37,446 nucleotides of DNA. It comes from an uncultured Bacilli bacterium (lineage in GTDB: Bacteria; Bacillota_I; Bacilli_A; RF39; UBA660). Position numbers and translations under genes: made by a program. Below are positions 7,562 to 14,699 of this stretch, one piece after another. Numbering within the stretch: the stretch's first letter is position 1; each line of letters opens with the position of its first letter. Under the pieces are notes generated by a model. The model saw only the letters and a program-made list of their open reading frames with translations. It made no database searches and was not told where the DNA came from. The stretch spans positions 1 through 37,446 of the forward strand of contig CANRJW010000011.1 in assembly GCA_947631035.1 (NCBI GenBank), given 5' to 3'.

Positions 7562-8158
7562 ATGTATATGAATTATGAAGAACAAGTTTTAAATCTTTTA
7601 AATAAAAACAATATGGTCACTACTAAAGAAACGACAAAATTAAATATACCTAAAATTGTTTTAACTCGATTGGTAAAGAAAAATAAAATAGAACGACTTA
7701 AAAGAGGTGTTTATATTTCTCCTGATTCAATTGGTGACGAATATTATGCATTACTTTATGGTGCTAGTGATGCGGTTTATTCTTATTTTACTGCTTTGTA
7801 TTTCTATGATTTGTGTGAAAGAGTTCCGCTTAAGTATGATGTTACAGTTAAAAGAAATTATAGTGGAACATTAATTAAAAACAAAAACGTTAAACTCCAT
7901 TATGTAGACGAAAATAAATTTGAACTAGGTCAAACAAAAATAAAAAGTCCTCAAGGAAAAGAAATAAAATGTTATGATGTTGAAAGATGTTTATGTGATT
8001 TAATTAGTAATAAAGATAATCTTTATTTTGAATATGTTAAGTATGCTTTTGTAAAATATTATAGAGAAGAAAAACATGATACTTTTAAATTATATAAGTA
8101 TGCTAAAAAGTTAGGAATAGAGGAACAAGTAAAAGAATTTATGGAGGCTTTATTGTGA
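7562..8158 (+). CDS. abiEi: AbiEi-type antitoxin / transcriptional repressor
   Basis: 198 residues (ATG 7562; an in-frame ATG six bases later, 7568, is equally well placed). An N-terminal winged helix (about 1-50, YEEQVLNLLNKNNMVTTKE) ends in the family signature ERLKRGVYISP, and the C-terminal part carries the PQGKEIKCYDVERCLCDLI segment typical of AbiEi. In AbiE (type IV toxin-antitoxin and phage abortive infection) this protein neutralises AbiEii without direct contact and represses the operon. The stop overlaps the GTG start of the toxin gene by four bases. A divergent copy lies on the minus strand at 9877. The operator palindromes in its promoter support autoregulation. Confidence 0.88.
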   Translation: MYMNYEEQVLNLLNKNNMVTTKETTKLNIPKIVLTRLVKKNKIERLKRGVYISPDSIGDEYYALLYGASDAVYSYFTALYFYDLCERVPLKYDVTVKRNYSGTLIKNKNVKLHYVDENKFELGQTKIKSPQGKEIKCYDVERCLCDLISNKDNLYFEYVKYAFVKYYREEKHDTFKLYKYAKKLGIEEQVKEFMEALL

Positions 8159-8991
8159 ACAGTGAAAGTTTAAAAGTGAAAATTAATAATAGGGCAAAGA
8201 AAAATAATGTTATGCCTCAAGATTTAATGCAAATGTATTTTTTTGAAAGATTATTGTATAGAATATCGGTAAGTAAATATAAAAATAATTTTATTCTTAA
8301 AGGCGGTTTGTTGTTATCCGCCTTATTTGGTGATGAAAGAAGAACAACTAGTGATATGGATACAATGATAAAAGGCATTGAGATTAAAAGTGATAGATTA
8401 AATTCTATTATAAAGGAGATTCTTTCTATTGATGGTAACGATGGTATAGAATTTAAACTTCTAAAATCTAATGCAATTCGGGTTGAGGATAGATATGGCG
8501 GTATAAGAATATCGTTATTGGGCATTAAAGAAGAATTAAAATTAAATTTGAAAATTGATATTACTACAAAAGACCCTATTGTTCCAAGAGAAATAGAATT
8601 TAGATATAAAAGTATGTTTGATAATACTTATATTCATGTCATGGCGTTTACTAAGGAAAGCATAATTGCGGAAAAATTTGAAACTTTAATTGAAGATACT
8701 GAAAGTGATACAAGGGCAAAAGATTTTTATGATTTGTATATTTTAATGAATGAAACAATTGATAAAAATAATTTAAGGAAAGCTATTATAAATACTTTTA
8801 ATCGAAGAGAAAAACATGATTTGTTGAAAGAAATAGAAGAAAGATATATGTTGATTTCAAATAGCAAAATATTAGAATCTTATTGGAATAATTTTAAGAA
8901 TAGCCATAGTTATGCTATTTCTATTCAATATAGCGATATTATAAATGCAATAGAAAAAATATTGGATATTTTAATAGGGGTAGTTGTATAA
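8155..8991 (+). CDS. abiEii: AbiEii nucleotidyltransferase toxin, intact
   Basis: 278 residues from GTG 8155, with GGAGG at 8143-8147 and a 4-base overlap with abiEi. The nucleotidyltransferase core is complete: ILKGGLLLS (47-55) followed by the acidic pair in TSDMDTMIKG (Asp67, Asp69), the second-strand LKIDITT region, and the downstream EKFETLI...RAKDFYDLY motif (about 178-202) shared by AbiEii proteins. AbiEii is a nucleotidyltransferase toxin; homologues add nucleotides to tRNA acceptor ends, halting translation during phage attack. The minus-strand copy at 9115-9883 has lost this frame. Two more operator palindromes lie just after the stop. Confidence 0.9.
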   Translation: MNSESLKVKINNRAKKNNVMPQDLMQMYFFERLLYRISVSKYKNNFILKGGLLLSALFGDERRTTSDMDTMIKGIEIKSDRLNSIIKEILSIDGNDGIEFKLLKSNAIRVEDRYGGIRISLLGIKEELKLNLKIDITTKDPIVPREIEFRYKSMFDNTYIHVMAFTKESIIAEKFETLIEDTESDTRAKDFYDLYILMNETIDKNNLRKAIINTFNRREKHDLLKEIEERYMLISNSKILESYWNNFKNSHSYAISIQYSDIINAIEKILDILIGVVV

Positions 8992-9003
8992 TAGGATGCA
9001 TCG

Positions 9004-9047
9004 TTCCTTTCCTAAGGAAAAAATAAAATAATTCCTTAGAAAAGGAA
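9004..9047. repeat. Second pair of AbiE-type palindromic operators, downstream of the operon
   Basis: TTCCTT-N4-AAGGAA occurs at 9004-9019 and 9032-9047, with nearly the same spacing (28 versus 29 bases between centres) as the pair at the abiE promoter, each flanked by an outer G and C. The -10 is degraded (AAATAAT). No abiEi gene follows, so this is either a relic promoter of a lost copy or extra repressor-binding sites. Confidence 0.75.
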
Positions 9048-9050
9048 CAT

Positions 9051-9090
9051 TTTTAAATTTTAGTAATAACATGTTACGTTTGCAAAACTT
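9051..9090. repeat. 40-bp direct repeat, left copy
   Basis: Matches 10548-10587 at 37 of 40 positions. The two copies bracket the minus-strand abiE block. The 3' end of the repeat (TTTGCAAAACTT) is also the half-site of the palindrome in front of the ATPase gene at 10670. Confidence 0.8.
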
Positions 9091-9114
9091 AAAAAAAATA
9101 AATAGATACTCATT

Positions 9115-9883
9115 TTATATAGGAGCGATAACTTGTAAATTTAACTCTCGTATAAAAGTTTTTAATAACAATAATATATTACGAATTTCTACATTTCTTG
9201 CATAATAATTATTCTTGCAATATGACTTCCATAAATCATTGATTCTTTCACTATCAATAATAGAATCAATTATTTGCTCATAATCATTTAAATAATCAAA
9301 TGCTTCTCTTTTTACAAATGTATTATCAATAGCTTTTTTTAAAACATCGATATTTAAATCATACTTTAATTTTGTTAAAAATAAATAGACATCATAAAAA
9401 TCTTTCATGCGACTGTTATATCTACCATGTCTTAAAATTGTTTCTATCTTCTCCGACAAAATTGTTTATCACCTGTTGATATATCAATTTCTAAATTAAC
9501 TTTTGTATTATTAACTCTTCCAACAATATGATATTTATTACCACCATATTCATCTTCTTCTCTAATATCAGTTACATCAACAATGTCAAAATTCACATTA
9601 TCATCCAATTTAATAGATAATATTTCATTTAAAACTTCAACCATTTTTTCTTTGGATATATCTATACCTTTAATTGTAGCATCCATATCTTTAGTTGTTC
9701 TATTATCAACCCAAAAATAGCAGAAAGTAAAAGCCCACCCTTCAATATAAAATTATCTTTATATTTAGAAATAGAAATCCTTTCCAATATCCTTTCAAAC
9801 ATAAATCTTTGTAATGCTTCATAATATTTTATATTATATTTTTCTTCTAATTCTTTTGCTTTTTGTTGAAAATTATTTACCAT
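9115..9883 (-). pseudogene. AbiEii toxin remnant (frameshift plus internal deletion)
   Basis: Three fragments in two shifts line up with the intact AbiEii at 8155. Segment 9883 to ~9713 encodes the start through ILKGGLLLSAIFG; a one-base loss in the GGG at 9710-9712 (minus strand) moves VDNRTTKDMDATIKG, which carries the catalytic DxD, to another frame (to ~9460). A second break near 9460 joins DISTGDK to SEKIETILRHGRYNSRMKDFYDVY and lacks ~30 residues that the intact copy has between the matching points (PIVPREIEF to SIIAE). The last fragment runs to 9115. The toxin cannot be made as a whole. Its ATG (9881-9883) overlaps the stop of the upstream antitoxin gene, as in the intact operon. Confidence 0.88.
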
Positions 9884-10464
9884 TTCATCATCAACTCCAC
9901 AATTGTATTTATTTTTTCATATATACCAAATATCTTTGCATATTCTAATAGTCTGTCTATATTTTTTTCTTTACTGTGAAAATAATAATCTATTATTCTA
10001 TTTTGTAATTCTAAATCAAAACTCCTATTAATTCTATACATATCACATATACATCTTTCGGCATTATATACTTTAATAGGATTGCCCGATGGGCTTTCAA
10101 CTGTTATAATACCTATATCATAAAAATTAGAAGATACATAGTGAATATTATAATTTCCTCTAACTCTCTTCCCTCTTGGAATACTAATATCTATTTCATA
10201 GGGGGTTCTATTAGTTAAATTTAAAATATGGAATGCCGTATTGAATGAAAATATTGCATAAGGATTCTTTTTTTGTAAAATATAATACGGATCTTCTAGT
10301 AACTGATTATCTATATATAAACCATGAGCTACTTTTCTTACCAAACCAACATTTATAAAATTTGGAATTAAGTGTCTTCCTATTCCTAATGAAATAAAAT
10401 CAGCAGTTGTTATATATCCATTATTTTGCTTTAAAAAATTTCTAATTTTTTCTTCATTGCTCAT
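9877..10464 (-). CDS. abiEi: AbiEi-type antitoxin / repressor, second copy
   Basis: 195 residues, uninterrupted. N-terminal winged helix (SNEEKIRNFLKQNNGYITTADF) and the family motif RKVAHGLYID, then PSGNPIKVYNAERCICDMYR in the C-terminal half, aligned with the same segment of the first copy but only distantly similar overall. The start (10462-10464) is preceded by GAGGTG. The cognate toxin gene downstream is decayed while this gene stays open, consistent with selection to keep a repressor or antitoxin (possibly cross-acting), or with very recent decay. Its promoter carries different inverted repeats from the first operon, so the two repressors probably recognise different operators. Confidence 0.85.
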   Translation of the reverse strand: MSNEEKIRNFLKQNNGYITTADFISLGIGRHLIPNFINVGLVRKVAHGLYIDNQLLEDPYYILQKKNPYAIFSFNTAFHILNLTNRTPYEIDISIPRGKRVRGNYNIHYVSSNFYDIGIITVESPSGNPIKVYNAERCICDMYRINRSFDLELQNRIIDYYFHSKEKNIDRLLEYAKIFGIYEKINTIVELMMKW

Positions 10465-10476
10465 TTTTACACCTCA

Positions 10477-10521
10477 TTACATTTGTACATACATTGTAGC
10501 ATAGTGCTGAACAAATGTAAA
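10477..10521 (-). promoter_or_regulatory. Promoter and operator of the second abiE operon
   Basis: Minus strand -35 TTTACA (10516-10521), 17-base spacer, -10 TACAAT (10493-10498). A perfect 10-bp inverted repeat TTACATTTGT (10477-10486) / ACAAATGTAA (10511-10520) covers the -35 and the start region, a likely AbiEi binding site. Confidence 0.7.
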
Positions 10522-10547
10522 TGTGTTAAGATTAAATAAAGAGTAAA

Positions 10548-10587
10548 TTTTAAATTTTAGTAATATCATGTTATATTTGCAAAACTT
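10548..10587. repeat. 40-bp direct repeat, right copy
   Basis: 37 of 40 bases match 9051-9090. Its last 15 bases form the left arm of the ATPase promoter palindrome. Confidence 0.8.
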
Positions 10588-10653
10588 CCGAAAATTAAAA
10601 GTTTTGCAAATATACTTGCAAAACTTTACAAAACGATATTTTTGTGTTACTAT
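10573..10653 (+). promoter_or_regulatory. Palindromic control region and promoter of the second ATPase
   Basis: A perfect 15-bp inverted repeat (ATATTTGCAAAACTT at 10573-10587, complement at 10599-10613) and a third half-site TTGCAAAACTT (10616-10626) lead straight into -35 TTTACA (10625-10630), 17 bases, -10 TACTAT (10648-10653). The arrangement suggests strong operator control. Confidence 0.75.
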
Positions 10654-10669
10654 GGTTTTGGTGATAAAA

Positions 10670-11872
10670 ATGATAATAAGAGAAGCCTATTTAAAACGAA
10701 TGATTGATGCTAAAGATACAGAATTTATAAAAGTAATCACGGGAGTAAGAAGAAGTGGTAAATCAACGTTACTTTTGATGTTTAAAGAATATTTATTAAA
10801 AAGTGGTATCAAAGAAGAAAATGTGGTATATATAAATTTTGAATCTGCTATCTATGACGATATTAAAAATTATAAAGATTTATATCTTTATGTTAAAGAT
10901 AAAATAAAGGATAAAAAAACTTATTTATTACTTGACGAAGTTCAAAATGTAGAGAGTTGGGAAAAAGCCATTAATTCTTTTAAAGTAGATTTTGATATTG
11001 ATATTTATATTACGGGTTCAAATGCTTATTTATTATCTTCAGAATTATCAACTTTACTTTCGGGAAGATATATTGAGATAAAAATGTATCCACTTTCTTT
11101 TAAAGAATATTTAGAATTCCATCATTATGATACAGAGAATATAGAAGAAAAATTTTATGAGTATTTAAAATATGGTGGACTTCCTGCTATAACGCAAATT
11201 AAAGATAATAATGAACTTGTATTGTCTTACTTAAATGATATTTATAATACGATTGTAAAGAAAGATATTATTGACCGAAATAATATAAAAGATACGGCTT
11301 TACTTGAAAACATCATTAAGTATCTAGCGAATAATATCGGAAGCAGTATATCTTCTACAAAAATAAGTGATTATCTAAATAGTAATAAAATAGTAGAAAA
11401 ATCGAACCATCAAACAATTGATAATTATTTAAGTATGTTAGAAAAATCCTTTATTTTATATAAAGCTGATCGAGCTGATGTTAAGAGTAAAGCTTTACTT
11501 AAAACTCTTGGAAAATATTATTTATCGGACACGGGAATTAGAAATATTATATCTGGTTTTCGTAATATAGACGAAGGGCATTTGCTTGAAAATGTTGTTT
11601 ATTTAGAACTTTTAAGAAGAGGTTATAAAGTAAGTATTGGGAAGTCGAATGAGTATGAAGTGGATTTTATAGCTGAAAATCCTCATGATATAAAATATTA
11701 TCAAGTAACAAAGTCGATAGCTAGCGACGAAGTTAAAAATAGAGAACTTAGGAGTTTAGAAAGTATCGAAGATAATTATGAAAAAATAATATTAACGATG
11801 GATAGAACAATCAATAGTGATATTAATGGAATCAAAATAAAAAATATAATCGATTGGTTATTAGAAAAATAA
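10670..11872 (+). CDS. ATP-binding protein, AAA plus DUF4143 architecture (second copy)
   Basis: 400 residues from ATG 10670 (GGTGAT at 10660-10665); the 34 upstream in-frame residues read through the promoter and are rejected. Walker A GVRRSGKST (about 24-32), Walker B YLLLDEVQN (about 84-92), sensor IYITGSNAYLLSSEL, and a C-terminal DUF4143 domain with the intact nuclease-like pattern ENVVYLELLRRGYKV ... NEYEVDFIAE and a Gln-containing YYQVTKS strand. It is a clear paralogue of the minus-strand protein at 1244, but here the acidic core is preserved. Role unknown; it lies in a toxin-antitoxin/defence island. The lipoprotein gene follows after 33 bases and may share its transcript. Confidence 0.88.
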   Translation: MIIREAYLKRMIDAKDTEFIKVITGVRRSGKSTLLLMFKEYLLKSGIKEENVVYINFESAIYDDIKNYKDLYLYVKDKIKDKKTYLLLDEVQNVESWEKAINSFKVDFDIDIYITGSNAYLLSSELSTLLSGRYIEIKMYPLSFKEYLEFHHYDTENIEEKFYEYLKYGGLPAITQIKDNNELVLSYLNDIYNTIVKKDIIDRNNIKDTALLENIIKYLANNIGSSISSTKISDYLNSNKIVEKSNHQTIDNYLSMLEKSFILYKADRADVKSKALLKTLGKYYLSDTGIRNIISGFRNIDEGHLLENVVYLELLRRGYKVSIGKSNEYEVDFIAENPHDIKYYQVTKSIASDEVKNRELRSLESIEDNYEKIILTMDRTINSDINGIKIKNIIDWLLEK

Positions 11873-11905
11873 GGCATAAACAATAGGAATTGAATGGGAG
11901 GAATT

Positions 11906-12361
11906 ATGAAAGATAAATTTTTTAATATCGTTTTTGGTGTGGTTTTTGTGTTAATTTTGACAGGATGTAGTAAAAAAGATACTATTGAAACCAATATCAT
12001 AATGGATAATGATTATCATTTGATAGTCGTTAAAAAGGCTAATTGTGAAAATGAAACAAAAGAATATTATGAGTATAATGGACAAAAAATATTTTTGGTT
12101 TGTTTAGACGAAATCTATTTAAAAAATGAACATGAGAAAATAACTTTAAGTAAATATATGCAAAATTTAGGTTTAAGTTATGAGGAAGTTTTAAATAAAT
12201 TGCTGGTTTCTTTTAAAATGACAGATGCCTTATATGATGGGGGTACTACCATTTATAGAAATGATTCTTTGTCTATCATAAAATGTAATACACTAGATAA
12301 TAACAAAGATATTTATATTGGGAATCAAAATTTAGCAAAAGAAGAAAATTATTGTAAGTAG
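11906..12361 (+). CDS. Small lipoprotein of unknown function
   Basis: 151 residues from ATG 11906 (GGGAGG at 11896-11901; the in-frame ATG at 11894 overlaps that site and is rejected). A lipoprotein signal peptide ends in the lipobox LTGC (Cys about residue 20), so it should be lipidated and held outside the membrane. The mature part is ~130 residues, Asn/Lys/Glu-rich, with three further Cys (NCENE, FLVCLDE, IKCNT) and a terminal NYC. I do not recognise the family. It is probably in the ATPase transcription unit and ends with a good terminator. Confidence 0.7.
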   Translation: MKDKFFNIVFGVVFVLILTGCSKKDTIETNIIMDNDYHLIVVKKANCENETKEYYEYNGQKIFLVCLDEIYLKNEHEKITLSKYMQNLGLSYEEVLNKLLVSFKMTDALYDGGTTIYRNDSLSIIKCNTLDNNKDIYIGNQNLAKEENYCK

Positions 12362-12387
12362 ATATCGAAAAAGATATCTTTTTTTAT
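12359..12387 (+). terminator. Intrinsic terminator after the lipoprotein gene
   Basis: AGATATC (12360-12366) and GATATCT (12373-12379) with loop GAAAAA, then seven T. Confidence 0.8.
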
Positions 12388-12506
12388 TAACCAATTAGTT
12401 TTATTATTCGTTATATTGATAAAGTTAAGTCTAGAGTTTGATTTAGATATGAATGTTATGGTAAAAAAATTTGTAACATAAAATATCAAAAAAAGTTAAA
12501 AATAAG

Positions 12507-12541
12507 AACAGGGAAACAGACAGTCGTTTCCTTGTTTTGTT
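12507..12541 (+). terminator. Terminator-like hairpin with no gene directly upstream
   Basis: AACAGGGAAAC (12507-12517) pairs over 11 bp with GTTTCCTTGTT (12526-12536, one G-U), followed by TTGTTT. The 120 bases between it and the lipoprotein terminator hold no ORF I can support, so a short non-coding transcript is possible. Confidence 0.55.
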
Positions 12542-12560
12542 TATAGAATAGTGATAGAAT
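12532..12560 (+). promoter_or_regulatory. uvrB promoter
   Basis: -35 TTGTTT (12532-12537), 17-base spacer, -10 TAGAAT (12555-12560). This predicts a leader of about 170 bases before uvrB. No GAAC-N4-GTTC LexA-type box is seen. Confidence 0.5.
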
Positions 12561-12614
12561 ATAGTATTGAAATTTATATAGTGTTATTTAGTGCTATTTA
12601 ATAAATTTGTGGCC

Positions 12615-12718
12615 ATTATTCGTGTCCTGACAAAAAAGTTACTCTCAACCAGATACGAATTTCGGCAGAACACGAATTTTTAATAAATGGACACGAATTT
12701 TGTGGTTGAGAGTTGTCA
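12615..12718 (+). promoter_or_regulatory. Structured repeat-rich leader of uvrB
   Basis: ACTCTCAACCA (12641-12651) pairs with TGGTTGAGAGT (12703-12713), extended by TGACA (12628-12632) with TGTCA (12714-12718). ATTCGTGTCC (12618-12627) pairs with GGACACGAAT (12689-12698), which crosses the first stem, so the two are mutually exclusive or a pseudoknot. Three direct copies of a CACGAATTT-like word lie inside. The structure ends five bases before the ribosome site GAGGAGG. Confidence 0.55.
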
Positions 12719-12735
12719 TAGTGAGGAGGCAAGTT

Positions 12736-14685
12736 ATGTTCAAATTGGTATCAAAATATGAGCCTAGTGGAGATCAACCAAAGGCTATTGAAGAATTAGT
12801 TAAAGGTATTCAAGAAGGCAAGAAACATCAGGTTTTACTAGGGGCTACGGGGACAGGGAAAACTTTTACAATAGCAAATGTAATTGCAAAAGTGGATAAA
12901 CCAACACTCGTTTTAGCACATAATAAAACCCTCGCTGGACAACTTTATGCGGAACTCAAAGAGATCTTCCCAGAGAATCACGTTGAATATTTTGTTAGTT
13001 ACTACGATTATTATCAACCGGAAGCCTATGTGCCTTCTAGCGATACCTATATCGAAAAAGATTCTTCAATTAATGACGAGATTGACGAGTTAAGACACGC
13101 TGCCACTTCTTCTTTAATTAATAATCCCGATACCATTGTGGTATCTAGTGTCTCTTGTATTTATGGTATTGGAGAAAAAGAAGAATATATTAATAAAATG
13201 CTTATTTTAACAGTAGGAGATACTATTTCTAGAAATACGATTATTAATAAGTTAGTGGATATGACGTATGAGAGAAGTGATATCGATTTTCACCGTGGAA
13301 CATTCAGAGTAAGAGGAGATGTTATTGATATCATTCCGGTTAATGAACATCAAAATGGGATTCGTATTTCTTTATTTGGAGACGAAGTGGAATCGATTCA
13401 AAGTTTTGACCCAGTAACAGGGGCAATTGTACAAAATAAAAAGACAATTACAATTTCTCCCGCTAGCCACTTTGTTACGAGTGACGAAAAAATGAAGGAA
13501 GCTATCCATCGTATTGAAGAAGAACTTGCTACTCGTTTAGAGGAACTAAAAAGTCAAAATAAATTGTTAGAAGAACAAAGATTAAGAGAAAGAACTTTGT
13601 ATGATATTGAAATGCTAAAAGAAACGGGATTTTGTAGTGGTGTGGAAAACTATTCTAGACATTTAGCTTTGCGTGGAGAAGGAGAAACGCCAACCTGCTT
13701 AATCGATTTCTTTCCGAAAGATTTTTTATTAGTTGTTGATGAGTCGCACGTAACTTTGCCACAAGTAAGGGGCATGTATAATGGAGATAGGATGCGTAAG
13801 CAAACGCTTGTTGATTATGGTTTTCGTCTTCCTAGTGCCCTAGACAATCGTCCTTTAAAGTATGACGAATTTGAAAATAAAATTAATCAGGCTATTTATG
13901 TTTCAGCAACTCCTGGAGATTATGAACTGGAAAAAACGGGTGGAGTGTTTGTTGAACAAATCATTCGTCCAACGGGATTGTTGGACCCAACGATTGAAGT
14001 AAAACCAACGCTTGGACAAATCGACGATATTATTAATGAAATAAACAAGAGAAAAGAAAGAAATGAAAGAGTCTTAATTACCACTTTAACGATTCGAATG
14101 AGTGAAGAATTAACCAATTACTTAAAAGAAATGAATATTAAAGTGGCGTATTTGCATAGTGAGATTAAAACGTTAGAACGCCTAAAAATTATTCGTGAAC
14201 TTCGTTTGGGTGTTTATGATTGCGTTGTCGGAATTAACCTTTTAAGAGAAGGTTTGGATATTCCAGAGGTTAGTTTAATTTGTATCTTAGATGCGGATAA
14301 GCAAGGGTTCTTAAGAAGTAGCAGGAGTCTTATTCAAACGATTGGTCGGGCAGCTAGAAACGAAAATGGTCACGTTATTATGTACGCCGATACTATGAGT
14401 GAAGCAATGGACGAGTCTATCAAAGAAACGTCAAGAAGACGCGAAATCCAAATGCAATATAATGAAAAACATGGTATAATACCTAAAACAATAGAAAAGG
14501 AAATCAAAGAAGTTATTAGTAACGATAATGAAGAAAAAATAGTTCATGAAGAAAAGATGAGCAAGAAAGAAAAGGAAAACTTGATGTTACGTATTGAAGA
14601 GGAAATGAAAGAAGCTGCTAAGAATTTGGATTTTGAAAGAGCAATGGAATTAAGAAATGTATTATTTGAAATGAAAAGTGAATAA
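12736..14685 (+). CDS. uvrB: Excinuclease ABC subunit B
   Basis: 649 residues from ATG 12736 (GAGGAGG at 12723-12729; twelve upstream codons read through the leader stem and are rejected). Seen in order: [10 protein letters not shown], Walker A GATGTGKT (36-43), the DNA-clamping beta-hairpin region [21 protein letters not shown]'s Tyr-rich start near 92, the DESH helicase motif II ([11 protein letters not shown]), [10 protein letters not shown], motif [14 protein letters not shown], and a C-terminal UVR domain ([20 protein letters not shown]). UvrB loads with UvrA at damaged DNA and holds it for UvrC incision in the cytoplasm. uvrA and uvrC are not in the window. The pyrophosphatase gene follows after 14 bases, probably in the same transcript. 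Confidence 0.98.
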   Translation: MFKLVSKYEPSGDQPKAIEELVKGIQEGKKHQVLLGATGTGKTFTIANVIAKVDKPTLVLAHNKTLAGQLYAELKEIFPENHVEYFVSYYDYYQPEAYVPSSDTYIEKDSSINDEIDELRHAATSSLINNPDTIVVSSVSCIYGIGEKEEYINKMLILTVGDTISRNTIINKLVDMTYERSDIDFHRGTFRVRGDVIDIIPVNEHQNGIRISLFGDEVESIQSFDPVTGAIVQNKKTITISPASHFVTSDEKMKEAIHRIEEELATRLEELKSQNKLLEEQRLRERTLYDIEMLKETGFCSGVENYSRHLALRGEGETPTCLIDFFPKDFLLVVDESHVTLPQVRGMYNGDRMRKQTLVDYGFRLPSALDNRPLKYDEFENKINQAIYVSATPGDYELEKTGGVFVEQIIRPTGLLDPTIEVKPTLGQIDDIINEINKRKERNERVLITTLTIRMSEELTNYLKEMNIKVAYLHSEIKTLERLKIIRELRLGVYDCVVGINLLREGLDIPEVSLICILDADKQGFLRSSRSLIQTIGRAARNENGHVIMYADTMSEAMDESIKETSRRREIQMQYNEKHGIIPKTIEKEIKEVISNDNEEKIVHEEKMSKKEKENLMLRIEEEMKEAAKNLDFERAMELRNVLFEMKSE

Positions 14686-14699
14686 AAAGGAGAAGTTGT

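Noticed and set aside
9444..9686. Separate small genes on the minus strand
   Set aside because: They are fragments of one AbiEii gene split by frameshifts, as alignment with 8155-8991 shows.
12540..12736. LexA box upstream of uvrB
   Set aside because: No GAAC-N4-GTTC or CGAAC-N4-GTTCG pattern is present; the repeats there are CACGAATTT-like.
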